Shown here: positions 24,495 through 33,688 of the stretch, one piece after another | How the letters are laid out: every line of letters begins with the position of its first letter | Position numbering within the stretch: position 1 is the first letter of the stretch | Assembly: GCF_020510685.1 (NCBI RefSeq) | Contig: NZ_CP075185.1 | Location: 2,728,001-2,792,000, forward strand | Reading direction: 5' to 3' | Origin: Dechloromonas denitrificans | Lineage (GTDB): Bacteria; Pseudomonadota; Gammaproteobacteria; Burkholderiales; Rhodocyclaceae | Length of the DNA stretch: 64,000 bases | Position numbers and translations under genes: made by a program | The notes under the pieces: generated by a model | What the model was told of the DNA's origin: nothing | Database searches by the model: none | The model's input: only the letters and a program-made list of their open reading frames with translations

Positions 24495-24522
24495 TCGACA
24501 AGGCTGCCGGCGCAACGAAGAA

Positions 24523-24549
24523 GGCCGGGATTTCCCGGCCCTCTTCACT
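24523..24549. terminator. Probable bidirectional terminator between the Nif11-like gene and dnaB
   Basis: Perfect 8-bp stem GGCCGGGA / TCCCGGCC with no unpaired loop bases beyond those needed to turn; tails are pyrimidine-rich (CTCTTC, and TTCTTC on the other strand) but not pure T. Confidence 0.6.
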
Positions 24550-24557
24550 TCTGATGG

Positions 24558-25967
24558 TCAGTTATCCGAGCTGACAAAGCCACCGCTCGCCAGATTTTCG
24601 AAACGTGTGTATTCGCCGATGAAGGCCATGCGCACGGTGCCGGTCGGGCCGTTACGCTGCTTGCCGATAATCACTTCGGCCATGCCCTTGTTGTCCTGGC
24701 TTTCCTTGTTGTAGTACTCGTCGCGGTACATCATCAGGATCACGTCGGCATCCTGCTCGATAGCGCCGGATTCGCGCAAGTCGGACATCATCGGCCGCTT
24801 GTCCGTCCGCTCCTCGACTTTCCGCGAAAGCTGCGACAGCGCGACGATGGGTACTTGCAATTCCTTGGCCAGCGACTTGATCGAACGGGAGATTTCCGAG
24901 ACTTCGGTCGCCCGGTTTTCACCCTGCCGGTTGCCGCTCATCAGCTGGATGTAGTCGATCACCAGCAGACCGAGCTTGCCGCCGTACTGGCGGGCCAGGC
25001 GTCGGGCGCGAGCGCGCAGGTTGGCCGGACTGAGGCCGCCGGTCTCGTCGATGTAGAGCGGCGCCTCATGCAGCTTGCCAAGGGCGAAGGAGAGCTTAGC
25101 CCACTCATCGTCGTTCATCCGCCCAGTCCGCAGACTCTGCGAATTCAGGCGGCCGATCGAGGCCAGCATCCGCATGGCCAACTGGGCACCGCCCATTTCC
25201 ATCGAGAATACGCCGACCGGCAGTCCCGACTCGACCGCGACGTTTTCGGCAATGTTCAGGGCAAAGGCCGTCTTGCCCATCGACGGGCGGCCGGCGACGA
25301 TGATCAGGTCGCCCGGCTGGAAGCCCGAGGTTTTCTGATCGAGATCGATGAAGCCGGTCGGCACCCCGGTAATGTCTGACGGGTTATCGCGATCGTGCAA
25401 TTCCTGAATCCGCTCGACAACCTGGGTCAGCAGCGGATTGATATGAACGAAGCCTTCGTTGTGTCCAGCGCCGGCTTCGGCAATCTTGAAGATCTTCGAT
25501 TCCGCTTCATCAAGCAGCGTTTCGGCATCCCGGCCGAGCGGATTCAGCGCATCGGAAGCGATTTCGTCGGCCGTCGCCACCAGCTGGCGCAAAACCGAAC
25601 GCTCACGAACAATCTCCGCATAGCGCTTGATATTCGCCGCCGAGGGCGTGTTGGCGGCCAATTCGCCAAGATAGACCAGGCCGCCGGTCCGCTCACCATC
25701 GCCGGCCGCATCGAGCGCCTCCGCCACGGTAATGACGTCGGCCGGCTTGGCGCGCTCCAGCAGGCTGCGAATCTGGCGGAAGATACGCCGGTGCTCGTCG
25801 CGATAGAAGTCCGTATCGACGATCATGTCGCCGATCCGGTCCCAGGCCTGGTTATCAAGCAACAAACCACCGAGAACCGACTGCTCGGCCTCTACGGAAT
25901 GCGGCGGAACACGCAGGTGGTCCAGGGAAGAATCGGTAACACGGGGTTTCTGTGGGCGCTGGTTCAT
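24558..25967 (-). CDS. dnaB: Replicative DNA helicase DnaB
   Basis: A 469-residue hexameric helicase that unwinds DNA at the replication fork. The N-terminal collar domain (PPHSVEAEQSVLGGLLLDN, about 21-39) is followed by the RecA-like motor: Walker A AGRPSMGKTAF (near 208-218), Walker B LLVIDYIQLMSG (near 310-321), and the H4 segment with ALSQLSRKVEERTDKRPMMSDLRESG split around 350-375. No intein is present. It is downstream of rplI on the same strand but separated by a terminator. Confidence 0.97.
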   Translation of the reverse strand: MNQRPQKPRVTDSSLDHLRVPPHSVEAEQSVLGGLLLDNQAWDRIGDMIVDTDFYRDEHRRIFRQIRSLLERAKPADVITVAEALDAAGDGERTGGLVYLGELAANTPSAANIKRYAEIVRERSVLRQLVATADEIASDALNPLGRDAETLLDEAESKIFKIAEAGAGHNEGFVHINPLLTQVVERIQELHDRDNPSDITGVPTGFIDLDQKTSGFQPGDLIIVAGRPSMGKTAFALNIAENVAVESGLPVGVFSMEMGGAQLAMRMLASIGRLNSQSLRTGRMNDDEWAKLSFALGKLHEAPLYIDETGGLSPANLRARARRLARQYGGKLGLLVIDYIQLMSGNRQGENRATEVSEISRSIKSLAKELQVPIVALSQLSRKVEERTDKRPMMSDLRESGAIEQDADVILMMYRDEYYNKESQDNKGMAEVIIGKQRNGPTGTVRMAFIGEYTRFENLASGGFVSSDN

Positions 25968-25984
25968 GGGATCGAGTTTAAAGT

Positions 25985-26014
25985 AAAAAGGCCTCGCTAC
26001 TGCGAGGCCTTTTG
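25985..26014 (-). terminator. Terminator between rplI and dnaB
   Basis: Stem GGCCTCGC / GCGAGGCC with a 4-base loop, extended by A4/T4; read on the minus strand it ends in TTTTTAC. It separates the ribosomal protein operon from dnaB. Confidence 0.85.
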
Positions 26015-26033
26015 TCGTGAGGCGTGGCCGGAA

Positions 26034-26480
26034 TTACTCGGCAACCACCGCCACGTTGATGCTGGCCAGCACGTCGGTGTGCAGCGCAACGTCGAGCGGG
26101 AAATCGCCAATCGTCTTCAGCGGACCATCCGGCAGGCGGATAGCCGACTTGTCGACCACGAAACCGGCAGCCTTCAGTGCTTCGGCGATGTCGGCATTGC
26201 CGACGGAACCGAACAAGCGACCGTCCAGACCGGCCTTGCGGGCAACCGACACGGAAACACCGGTCAGCTTTTCAGCAACGCCTTGAGCAGCGACGAGCTT
26301 GTCAGCGGCGATCTTTTCCAGTTCGGCGCGACGGACTTCGAACTCGGCCTTGGCAGCCGGCGTGGCGCGCTTGGCAATCTTTTTCGGGATCAGGAAGTTA
26401 CGGGCGTAGCCATCCTTGACCTTGACGATATCGCCGAGGTTACCGAGGTTAACAACCTTTTCGAGCAGAATGATTTGCAT
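26034..26480 (-). CDS. rplI: 50S ribosomal protein L9
   Basis: A 148-residue L9: the N-terminal rRNA-binding domain begins [17 protein letters not shown] and has the family signature [15 protein letters not shown] (about 22-36), followed by the long connecting helix and the C-terminal domain ([18 protein letters not shown]). It is the last gene in the rpsF-priB-rpsR-rplI operon. Confidence 0.97.
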   Translation of the reverse strand: MQIILLEKVVNLGNLGDIVKVKDGYARNFLIPKKIAKRATPAAKAEFEVRRAELEKIAADKLVAAQGVAEKLTGVSVSVARKAGLDGRLFGSVGNADIAEALKAAGFVVDKSAIRLPDGPLKTIGDFPLDVALHTDVLASINVAVVAE

Positions 26481-26498
26481 GTTTCGTCTCCTCGAGAA

Positions 26499-26774
26499 TT
26501 ATTGATGGTTGTCGGTGTAAGGCAGCAGAGCCAGGAAGCGGGCGCGCTTGATGGCGGTGCCCAGCTGACGCTGATAGCCGGCCTTGGTGCCGGTCAGACG
26601 AGCCGGCATGATCTTGGCGTTTTCCTGGATGAATTCCTTCAGGACATCCACATCCTTGTAGTCGATCTGTTCGACTTTTTCTGCCGTGAAGCGGCAGAAC
26701 TTACGGCGCTTGAAGAGACCACCGCCGCGTTTCTTTTTCTTGTCATCATCCTTCTTCTTGAAGAATCGAGCCAT
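26499..26774 (-). CDS. rpsR: 30S ribosomal protein S18
   Basis: A 91-residue S18 with the conserved KFCRFTAE...[13 protein letters not shown] and the C-terminal signature [18 protein letters not shown]. The N-terminal tail is unusually basic and Lys-rich ([14 protein letters not shown], residues 6-19), longer than in E. coli. A strong GGAAGGAAAC site precedes the ATG, and the start lies inside the 3' end of priB (29-base overlap). Confidence 0.97.
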   Translation of the reverse strand: MARFFKKKDDDKKKKRGGGLFKRRKFCRFTAEKVEQIDYKDVDVLKEFIQENAKIMPARLTGTKAGYQRQLGTAIKRARFLALLPYTDNHQ

Positions 26775-27075
26775 TTTCGTTTCCTTCCAAAAATTCTATT
26801 GAATTCACATGTAGCACGGGCGCTTTGCTGTTGCGGCTTCTGGCAGCAAGAAATCCAGTCAGTTTGACGGCCCCGCCGAGGGGTGCTGCTTGTAGCCAGC
26901 GGGCGGATTCGCCCAAGGCCAGAACAGCAATTTCCACTTCCACCAGACGCTCTGCACCGCCTTCAATCTGCGAGGAGCTGTGTTGCAAGCGCCCTTCACT
27001 GACTGGCACGCCGGCCGGGGTGTAGCGCAAGGCTTTGCGCTCGACCAATTGACCGGAGAGTTCGATACAGTTCAG
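26746..27075 (-). CDS. priB: Primosomal replication protein PriB, non-ATG start
   Basis: A 109-residue OB-fold single-stranded DNA-binding protein that helps restart replication, in its standard place between rpsF and rps[17 protein letters not shown] is typical of betaproteobacterial PriB. The family N terminus (strand [10 protein letters not shown]) requires translation to begin upstream of the first usual start (TTG at 27048); the codon that fits is CTG at 27075 (then NCIELSGQL), with GGGAA upstream. There is no ATG or GTG in frame between the rpsF stop and this point. The C terminus ([12 protein letters not shown]) overlaps rpsR. The gene call is firm, the exact start is not. Confidence 0.85.
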   Translation of the reverse strand: MNCIELSGQLVERKALRYTPAGVPVSEGRLQHSSSQIEGGAERLVEVEIAVLALGESARWLQAAPLGGAVKLTGFLAARSRNSKAPVLHVNSIEFLEGNENGSILQEEG

Positions 27076-27099
27076 CCGTAATTCCCGTGCAAATATGTT

Positions 27100-27489
27100 T
27101 TAGGCAGCAGCCGGAGCAGCTTGTTCAGCAGCAACCGGAGCCACGTCGCCAGCCAGCAGGGACTTGGACTTCTCTTCCTTCATCATCGGGGAAGGAGTCG
27201 TCACAGCGGCTTTCATCTTGACGGTGAGGTGGCGCAGCACGGCATCGTTGAACTTGAATGAATGCTCGAGTTCGTTCAGCGTTTCGCCGTCGATCTCGAT
27301 GTTCATCAGAACATAGTGAGCCTTGTGGATCTTCTGGATCGGGTAAGCCAATTGGCGACGGCCCCAGTCTTCCAGACGATGGATCACGCCGCCCTTGGCA
27401 GCGACGATGGCACGATAGCGCTCGACCATGCCGGGCACTTGTTCGCTTTGGTCCGGATGGACGATAAAGACGATTTCATAATGGCGCAT
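27100..27489 (-). CDS. rpsF: 30S ribosomal protein S6
   Basis: A 129-residue S6 with [20 protein letters not shown] at the N terminus and the core [22 protein letters not shown] (about 42-63). The C-terminal tail is Ala- and Glu-rich and replaces the poly-Glu tail of E. coli S6. AAAAGGAG precedes the ATG. First gene of the operon with priB, rpsR and rplI. Confidence 0.97.
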   Translation of the reverse strand: MRHYEIVFIVHPDQSEQVPGMVERYRAIVAAKGGVIHRLEDWGRRQLAYPIQKIHKAHYVLMNIEIDGETLNELEHSFKFNDAVLRHLTVKMKAAVTTPSPMMKEEKSKSLLAGDVAPVAAEQAAPAAA

Positions 27490-27546
27490 GCAAACTCCTT
27501 TTGGGATGAACCCTCCACCATGCGAATGCGGTAGGGCAAGGTTGAA

Positions 27547-27578
27547 AAGCCCACGATTATAACAGCAATCGTGGGCTT
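27547..27578 (-). terminator. Terminator between the rpsF operon and the acyl-CoA dehydrogenase gene, containing the rpsF promoter
   Basis: 12-bp perfect stem AAGCCCACGATT / AATCGTGGGCTT with an 8-base loop. On the plus strand the gene after it is none; on the minus strand the tail is TTTTC, so it could stop transcription entering the rpsF operon from the unknown upstream side. No minus-strand gene immediately precedes it, as the dehydrogenase gene reads away from the stem on the far side with its stop at 27601. Confidence 0.6.
27556..27564 (-). promoter_or_regulatory. Extended -10 promoter of the rpsF operon inside the hairpin
   Basis: On the minus strand the hairpin loop and stem edge read TGTTATAAT, a perfect extended -10 (TG-N-TATAAT). 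The predicted start is near 27549, about 60 bases before the rpsF ATG. No good -35 is visible, which an extended -10 tolerates. Confidence 0.6.
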
Positions 27579-27600
27579 ACGGGGATCCGATGCAGCTTAA

Positions 27601-29382
27601 TTAGAAGCAGTCGTCAGCCATTTCCAACGCCCCGCCGGCACCGGCCACAACCGACTCGGCCAGACCAGCCGCCTGAACCAGGAAATGATCGGCGAAAAAA
27701 CGCGTGGTCGCCAGCTTTGCCGCCCAGAACGGGTCGCCGTCACCGGCCGCGATCCGGGCCCGGGCAATCACTGCCGCGCGCCCCATTTGCCAGCCGCCAG
27801 CCACGATACCGAGCAGATACAGGAACGGTACGGCGCCGGCATGCACCGCCTTTGGCTCACCGGAAAAATTGGCGACGATCCAGGCAACCGCTTTCTCCAG
27901 GGCGTCGATCGCGGCATTCTGCCGTGCTCCAATCGGAGCCAGATCGCCATCGAGCCGGGCGGCAGCAGCCCGCATGTCGGCGATTACCGCCAGGATGGTC
28001 AGCCCTTTCTCGCGGGCGATCTTGCGGCCGATCAGGTCGTTCGCCTGAATCGCCGTCGTTCCTTCATAGATCGCCGTGATGCGGGCATCGCGCAGATGCT
28101 GGGCGGCGCCGGTTTCTTCGATGTAACCCATCCCGCCATGCACCTGAACACCGAGCGAGGCGATGTCGATGGCGCTTTCGGTACTCCAGCCTTTAACCAC
28201 CGGAATCATCAGTTCGGCAAACGCCTGCCCCTTCTTGCGCGCCGCCTCGTCCGGGTTGGCATGGGCATTGTCCTGTGCCGCAGCGGTGACATAAGCCAGC
28301 GCGCGCATGGCTTCGATGCGGGAACGCATCGACATCAACATGCGACGAACGTCGGGATGCTTGATGATCGGCACTTTCGGACCGCCCCGCACGCCGACTT
28401 CGGTTCCCTGGACGCGCTCCTTGGCATAGACGGCAGCGCGCTGATAGGCCCGCTCGGCATCGCCCAGACCTTCCAGGCCGACGTTGAAGCGGGCGGCGTT
28501 CATCATGATGAACATGTACTCCAGGCCGCGATTCTCCTCACCGACCAGCGTACCGATCGCCCCGCCGTTGTCGCCAAAGGCGAGTACCGCCGTCGGACTA
28601 CCGTGAATGCCCAGCTTGTGTTCGATCGAGACGCAGTAGACGTCATTACGTTCGCCGGGCGTACCGTCGGCCTTGAGCAGGAATTTCGGCACGACGAACA
28701 GCGAAATTCCCTTGACTCCTTCCGGCGCATTCGGCGTCCGGGCGAGCACCAGATGGACGATGTTGTCCGTCATGTCATGCTCGCCATAGGTGATGAAGAT
28801 CTTCTGGCCGAAAACCTTGTAGGTGCCGTCACCGACCGGCTCGGCGCGCGTCCGCACGGCGGCCAGATCGGAACCGGCCGAAGGCTCGGTCAGATTCATC
28901 GTCCCGGTCCATTCGCCGGAAACCAGGTTCGGCAGGTAGGCCGCCTTCTGCTCGTCGGTACCGGCGATCATCAGCGCCTCAATGGCCCCCTGCGTCAGCA
29001 TCGGACACAGCGAGAAAGCATGGTTGGCCGCTTTCCACATTTCGCTGACCGCGGTGGACAGCAGCTTGGGCAAGCCCTGGCCGCCAAACTCCGGATCGCA
29101 ACCGAGACCGTTCCAGCCGTTGTCGACAAATTGCCGATAGGCTTCCTTGAAACCAGGCGACGTGGTCACCACCGTGTCTTTCCACTTGGCGCCATCCTGG
29201 TCACCAACGCGATTGAGCGGCGAAAGCACCGCCCCGGCAAATTTGGCTGCCTCTTCGAGAATGGCATCGACGACGTCCGGCGTCGCCTCCTCGCACCCCG
29301 GCAAAGCAACGACCCGGTCGAGATCGGCCAGATCCTGCATGACGAAACGAATATCTTTTAACGGCGCAACGTATTCACTCAT
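27601..29382 (-). CDS. Acyl-CoA dehydrogenase with C-terminal extension
   Basis: A 593-residue flavoprotein of the longer acyl-CoA dehydrogenase class (DmdC-like, with C-terminal extension domain), which oxidises an acyl-CoA to the enoyl-CoA and passes electrons to ETF. The order is an N-terminal helical domain, the FAD-binding segment GTMNLTEPSAGSDLAAVRTR (about 158-177), the IFITYGEHDM strand, and the C-terminal helical domain with GVQVHGGMGYIEETGAAQHLRD and YEGTTAIQANDLIGRKI. Chain-length specificity cannot be read. It is the last gene of the run etfB-etfA-cbiM-like-fimV-acd, 14 bases after the fimV stop, so it is likely to share a transcript with the ETF genes that would take its electrons. 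Confidence 0.92.
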   Translation of the reverse strand: MSEYVAPLKDIRFVMQDLADLDRVVALPGCEEATPDVVDAILEEAAKFAGAVLSPLNRVGDQDGAKWKDTVVTTSPGFKEAYRQFVDNGWNGLGCDPEFGGQGLPKLLSTAVSEMWKAANHAFSLCPMLTQGAIEALMIAGTDEQKAAYLPNLVSGEWTGTMNLTEPSAGSDLAAVRTRAEPVGDGTYKVFGQKIFITYGEHDMTDNIVHLVLARTPNAPEGVKGISLFVVPKFLLKADGTPGERNDVYCVSIEHKLGIHGSPTAVLAFGDNGGAIGTLVGEENRGLEYMFIMMNAARFNVGLEGLGDAERAYQRAAVYAKERVQGTEVGVRGGPKVPIIKHPDVRRMLMSMRSRIEAMRALAYVTAAAQDNAHANPDEAARKKGQAFAELMIPVVKGWSTESAIDIASLGVQVHGGMGYIEETGAAQHLRDARITAIYEGTTAIQANDLIGRKIAREKGLTILAVIADMRAAAARLDGDLAPIGARQNAAIDALEKAVAWIVANFSGEPKAVHAGAVPFLYLLGIVAGGWQMGRAAVIARARIAAGDGDPFWAAKLATTRFFADHFLVQAAGLAESVVAGAGGALEMADDCF

Positions 29383-29396
29383 GGGATCGCATCTTT

Positions 29397-31178
29397 CTAT
29401 TGAATTCGGTTGGAGGTTTCCTTGAGTTCAATCAGGAAAAGTATTTCCTCGACGACGGGAAGCGCGAAACCAAGACGCTGACCACCGCGGTTGTCACGTA
29501 ACAACTGGTAAAGATAACCGACGACATCGCCACCCGGCCACATCTCGCAGATCATGCCGATGATGCGCGGCATCTGTTCCAGCGACTCCGGACGCGGCGC
29601 AACCGGGACCGTGGCGGAATCGTCAACGAGCAGATCGACGACCTGAAGGCCGGGCGTCGCTTGCGCCGGATCCCAATGTTGAATTTCAACGTTGAAGTTC
29701 TGATTCAGGTTGCGCGCCACAGTTTCGAATTCATCCTGCATACCGGCCATGCGATAGACATCCATCAGCCTGATCCATGGCTGCAGCGCCTCCTGCGGGT
29801 TGTTGTCGATATATTCCTGCAAGGCCTGCGCCGCCCCTTTGACCCGACCAAAGGAGAGCATGATGTCGGCCAGTTCCATCACGGGATTGGCTTCAAAATG
29901 CTCGTCAACCGGGGCAACATCGATCGCCGCCGCTGAATCGGTGGCATCCACCGGGGTATCGGATAGAGCCGCCGGGTGCCCAAGGAGGCTAGGCTCGCCG
30001 CCATCGAGTTCGACATCGACCTGGATCGGCGAACTGCCGGTCGGCATATCGAAATGCAGATCTACGCCACCCAGCCCAGCGGATTCTTTGTCCAGCTCAG
30101 CCGTCGAGGTAATTTTCGGGGCGAGCGGCACACGCTTTTCATCAGCCAGTCGCTGCCGACGTTCGCGATAATTTTTCCAGCCGAGCCAGCCACCAATGCC
30201 CAAAAGCGCACCGAGCAAGACACCGTAGAGGCTCCACTCGGAAAGACCAGCGGAAGTCTCCGCCCTCCCCGCAACCGAGGGTTTGGCTGGACGAGCCGAA
30301 GTATCGGTCGGCACAGGTCGCACCGGCGTCTGGTCGGCAACGACCGGCGACTCGTTTGAAGCACCACCTTTTTCGATGCGCTGGGCAAACTCTCCCGCGC
30401 GTTGCTGCAATTCGCCGAGAGTATCTTCCATGTTGCGCAGCTTTTCCGCTGTCGCCAACTGCGATGTCGCCTGCTCGTTGAGCGCCATCAGCATCCGGAA
30501 TTCCAGGCGAAGAATGTCGCGTCGCGCCTCTGCCGCCTCGCCACCAGGCGTGGCAAAGATATCGGTGGCCAGACGCAATGAAGGTTCGCCAACCTCGTTG
30601 CCGCTCGACAACATCACGCGATCCGGCAAGCCACGCGGTGCCGAACGCCGCTCGGCCCGCCGTGGCGCCAGACGCGGAGGCGACTCCAGCACGTCCGGCT
30701 GTGCGGGACGCGGCGCCTTGGTTTGCGGCGTGATTCGCGGAGTACGGGATGGCACATCGTCAGGCAAGGAACGTTGAATGGCCGGCGGCGCCGCAACATT
30801 CTTTTCTGGCGAGGCCAGAAGCATGTATTCCCGGGAAACTTCGTGGCCACAACTCAACTGTACCGCCAGCTGCAAAATCGGCTCGCGCAGGATGACGTCG
30901 GAACGAATCTCAAGAACCGGCGGGTTTCCCTTGCGCAGACTGAAAGTGGCTTTTTTCAGCCAGGGCAGATCGTTACCGCCTTCCGGCTGCACCAAGCGGA
31001 AGCAATTCGCATCGAGGCCCTGTTTGCCGGCACCGAGAATCGTGATTTCCAACCGCAGTTGCTCACCAAGATTCGGTTGCCCGCGCAATTCGCCCAAACC
31101 AACCGCGGAAGCGCTACCCGACAGAACCCAAAAGGTCAGCGGCAAACAATAGCGAAAAGCCAGAGAATTCAAGGACAC
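29397..31178 (-). CDS. FimV-family protein
   Basis: About 593 residues. It begins with a signal sequence, then the FimV N-terminal domain (VGLGELRGQPNLGEQLRLEI split near 24-43, REYMLL near 125), a long Pro/Arg-rich low-complexity section, a helical stretch with LEFRMLMALNEQATSQLATA, one membrane helix (LYGVLLGALLGIGGWLGW, near 315) and an acidic cytoplasmic part ending in the FimV C-terminal TPR-like region (ADIMLSFGRVKGAAQALQEY). FimV proteins organise polar type IV pilus machinery. No LysM motif was found. The start is GTG at 31178 after TGAGG, with TTG at 31172 as alternative; no ATG fits. Its position between a CbiM-like gene and a dehydrogenase gene is odd. Confidence 0.8.
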   Translation of the reverse strand: MSLNSLAFRYCLPLTFWVLSGSASAVGLGELRGQPNLGEQLRLEITILGAGKQGLDANCFRLVQPEGGNDLPWLKKATFSLRKGNPPVLEIRSDVILREPILQLAVQLSCGHEVSREYMLLASPEKNVAAPPAIQRSLPDDVPSRTPRITPQTKAPRPAQPDVLESPPRLAPRRAERRSAPRGLPDRVMLSSGNEVGEPSLRLATDIFATPGGEAAEARRDILRLEFRMLMALNEQATSQLATAEKLRNMEDTLGELQQRAGEFAQRIEKGGASNESPVVADQTPVRPVPTDTSARPAKPSVAGRAETSAGLSEWSLYGVLLGALLGIGGWLGWKNYRERRQRLADEKRVPLAPKITSTAELDKESAGLGGVDLHFDMPTGSSPIQVDVELDGGEPSLLGHPAALSDTPVDATDSAAAIDVAPVDEHFEANPVMELADIMLSFGRVKGAAQALQEYIDNNPQEALQPWIRLMDVYRMAGMQDEFETVARNLNQNFNVEIQHWDPAQATPGLQVVDLLVDDSATVPVAPRPESLEQMPRIIGMICEMWPGGDVVGYLYQLLRDNRGGQRLGFALPVVEEILFLIELKETSNRIQ

Positions 31179-31215
31179 ATGCCTCAGCAAAGACAAATCG
31201 CTTGAATTGTAACGG

Positions 31216-31881
31216 CTATTTGTCTGCCAGATAGCGGGAATCATCGAAGGTGATCACCCAGTTGGGGCGATAAACGACAAATAAGGTCATCACCATGCCG
31301 GACAACCAGGCTTCCGAAAAAGCCAACAGGAAGAAATAGGGGAAATATTCACTGATCAGATATTCCCACTCGTAAACACCGGCCACCGCGAGAAAGAGCG
31401 TGACAGAGAAGCCGACACCGATAATCGTCAGCGCCGAACCAAAAAAACCATTAACAAAAATGTAAACAAAGAAGTGTCGGGGCAGTAGCGGCGACAAGAA
31501 ACGATAGAAACCCTGACTGAACGCCACGCCCAGCCCGCCCAGCAACAGGGCGTTGGCCGCAAAGGCCAGCGGTCCGCCGGCACCGTTCAGGGTAATACCG
31601 GCGGTTACCAGCGACAAACCGATAAAGGCCAGATGCGGCCCGCAACTCAGCGTAAAGACCGTCGCCCCCAGCAGATGAAAACCGAGGCCGGGCTTGACGC
31701 CGGCTTTCAGGCTCCAGACCAGGGTCAGCAAGACGATCATGCCGAGCCAGAGATTCAGTTGCTCGCTGTCCTTCAGCCGCCCCCACGGGGCACGCCAAAC
31801 GCTGCGGGCGAAGAACAGCAGCCAGACGACCCAAGCCGCCCAGTACCATTCTTCGCCCAGCAAGGTATCCGGTAGATTCAC
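31216..31881 (-). CDS. CbiM-like energy-coupling factor permease homologue
   Basis: A 221-residue integral membrane protein with about six helices and long GFHLLGATVFTLSCGPHLAF (about 67-86) resembling the substrate-binding (S) component family of cobalt/nickel ECF transporters. No CbiN, CbiQ or CbiO gene is next to it, so either the partner components are elsewhere or the protein has another role. It starts nine bases after the etfA stop and so is likely read with etfBA. Identity is by pattern only. Confidence 0.6.
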   Translation of the reverse strand: MNLPDTLLGEEWYWAAWVVWLLFFARSVWRAPWGRLKDSEQLNLWLGMIVLLTLVWSLKAGVKPGLGFHLLGATVFTLSCGPHLAFIGLSLVTAGITLNGAGGPLAFAANALLLGGLGVAFSQGFYRFLSPLLPRHFFVYIFVNGFFGSALTIIGVGFSVTLFLAVAGVYEWEYLISEYFPYFFLLAFSEAWLSGMVMTLFVVYRPNWVITFDDSRYLADK

Positions 31882-31890
31882 CCGGCAAGT

Positions 31891-32823
31891 TTAGCCGACC
31901 GCTCCCACCAGTTGCGGTACGACTTCAAACAGATCGCCGACCAGGCCGTAATCGGCGACCTGGAAGATCGGCGCATCGGGATCCTTGTTGATGGCGACGA
32001 TGACTTTCGATTCCTTCATGCCGGCCAAATGCTGGATGGCACCCGAGATGCCGACCGCGATGTAGAGCTGCGGTGCGACAATCTTGCCGGTCTGACCGAC
32101 CTGGTAGTCGTTCGGCACGAAGCCGGCATCGACCGCCGCACGGCTGGCGCCGAGGGCGGCACCGAGCTTGTCGGCGAGCGGTTCGAGCAGGGCGTGGTAG
32201 TTCTCGCCACTGCCCAGACCGCGCCCGCCGGAAACGATGATCTTGGCGGCGCCGAGTTCGGGCCGTTCGGATTTGGTCAGTTCGCGGTGGGTAAGTTGGG
32301 TTTGGGCGGTGTCGGCCGCCGGGCTGATGGTCTCGACCGGGGCGCTGTGGCCGCTGGCTACGGCATCGAAGGCGGTGGTGCGGACGGTGATGACCTTGAC
32401 CGGATCGGCGCTCTTGACCGTGGCCAGGGCGTTGCCGGCGTAGATCGGGCGGACGAAGGTGTCGGCGGCTTCGACGCCGGTGATTTCCGAGATCTGGGCG
32501 ACGTCGAGCAAGGCGGCGACGCGCGGCAGCAGGTTCTTGCCGAAGGTGGTGGCCGGGGCGAGGATGTGGCTGTAGCCGGCGGCCTGGGCGATGATCAGAG
32601 CGGTCAGGTTTTCGGCGGTCTGGCTCTGGTAGTGGGCGGCGTCGGCGACTTTGACCTTGGCGACGCCGTGCAGGCCGGCGGCTTGCTGGGCGGCGCCGGC
32701 GCAGGCGCTGCCGGCGACCAGAACGTGCACTTCGCCACCGATCTTGACGGCGGCGGCGACGGTGTTGAGGGTGGCGGCTTTGAGGCTGAGCTGGTCGTGT
32801 TCGGCAATGACGAGAATGGTCAT
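31891..32823 (-). CDS. etfA: Electron transfer flavoprotein alpha subunit
   Basis: A 310-residue ETF alpha subunit that holds the FAD and passes electrons from acyl-CoA dehydrogenases to ETF:ubiquinone oxidoreductase. The N-terminal domain begins [20 protein letters not shown]; the C-terminal FAD domain has the family signature: [20 protein letters not shown] (near 206-225), [22 protein letters not shown] region and [18 protein letters not shown]. Length and order are normal. Downstream of etfB by 13 bases. Confidence 0.95.
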   Translation of the reverse strand: MTILVIAEHDQLSLKAATLNTVAAAVKIGGEVHVLVAGSACAGAAQQAAGLHGVAKVKVADAAHYQSQTAENLTALIIAQAAGYSHILAPATTFGKNLLPRVAALLDVAQISEITGVEAADTFVRPIYAGNALATVKSADPVKVITVRTTAFDAVASGHSAPVETISPAADTAQTQLTHRELTKSERPELGAAKIIVSGGRGLGSGENYHALLEPLADKLGAALGASRAAVDAGFVPNDYQVGQTGKIVAPQLYIAVGISGAIQHLAGMKESKVIVAINKDPDAPIFQVADYGLVGDLFEVVPQLVGAVG

Positions 32824-32836
32824 GGTGTGTTCTCCC

Positions 32837-33586
32837 TTAGATCACTTTCGCTTCATTGCGAAGCTTGTTGACGAGTTCGGCGACGTCGGCGACCTTGACG
32901 CCGGCACTGCGCTTGGCGGGTTCGGCGACTTTCAGCGTCGTCAGGCGCGGCGCGACATCGACGCCGAGGTCGGCCGGCTTGACGGTGTCGAGCGGCTTCT
33001 TTTTGGCTTTCATGATGTTGGGCAGCGTAGCGTAGCGCGGCTCGTTCAGGCGCAGGTCGGTGGAAACGACGGCTGGCAGGCTGATCGCCAGGGTTTCGAG
33101 GCCGCCGTCGATTTCCCGGGTGACCGTCGCTTGGCCGTCGGCGATGACGACCTTCGAGGCGAAGGTGGCTTGCGGCCAGTTTTGCAGCGCGGCGAGCATC
33201 TGGCCGGTCTGGTTGGCATCGTCGTCGATGGCTTGTTTGCCGCAGATGACGAGTTGCGGTTGTTCCTTGTCGCACAGGGCTTTCAACAGCTTGGCGACGG
33301 CCAGTGGCTGGAGCTCGACGTCGGTTTCGACGAGGATGCCGCGGTCGGCACCGATCGCCATCGCGGTGCGCAGGGTTTCCTGGCAGGCGGCGACGCCGCA
33401 GGAGACGGCGATGACTTCGCTGGCGATGCCGGCCTCCTTCAGCCGGACGGCTTCTTCAATGGCGATTTCGTCGAAGGGGTTCATGCTCATCTTGACGTTG
33501 GCCAGGTCAACACCCGAACCGTCGGCCTTCACCCGAATCTTGACGTTGTAGTCCACTACCCGTTTCACGGGGACGAGAATTTTCAC
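32837..33586 (-). CDS. etfB: Electron transfer flavoprotein beta subunit
   Basis: A 249-residue ETF beta subunit, which binds AMP and docks with dehydrogenases. It begins [20 protein letters not shown], has [12 protein letters not shown] and the ETF-beta signature near [19 protein letters not shown] (about 175-193), with KAKKKPLD following. The start is GTG at 33586, six bases after AAGGAGAG. First gene of the ETF run, divergent from a TetR regulator; twin operators lie about 100 bases upstream. Confidence 0.95.
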   Translation of the reverse strand: MKILVPVKRVVDYNVKIRVKADGSGVDLANVKMSMNPFDEIAIEEAVRLKEAGIASEVIAVSCGVAACQETLRTAMAIGADRGILVETDVELQPLAVAKLLKALCDKEQPQLVICGKQAIDDDANQTGQMLAALQNWPQATFASKVVIADGQATVTREIDGGLETLAISLPAVVSTDLRLNEPRYATLPNIMKAKKKPLDTVKPADLGVDVAPRLTTLKVAEPAKRSAGVKVADVAELVNKLRNEAKVI

Positions 33587-33666
33587 TAGGCTCTCCTTTT
33601 TCCTCGATTAGTTCTGCTCAGCGCTGTTTGCCTGTTTGACAGACGCCCAGTCTATCCGCACAATGA

Positions 33667-33684
33667 CCATACTGTGTCGTATGG
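33667..33684. promoter_or_regulatory. TetR-type operator 1
   Basis: CCATAC-N6-GTATGG, a perfect 18-base palindrome, in the 116-base gap between etfB and the TetR gene. Confidence 0.75.
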
Positions 33685-33688
33685 AAAC

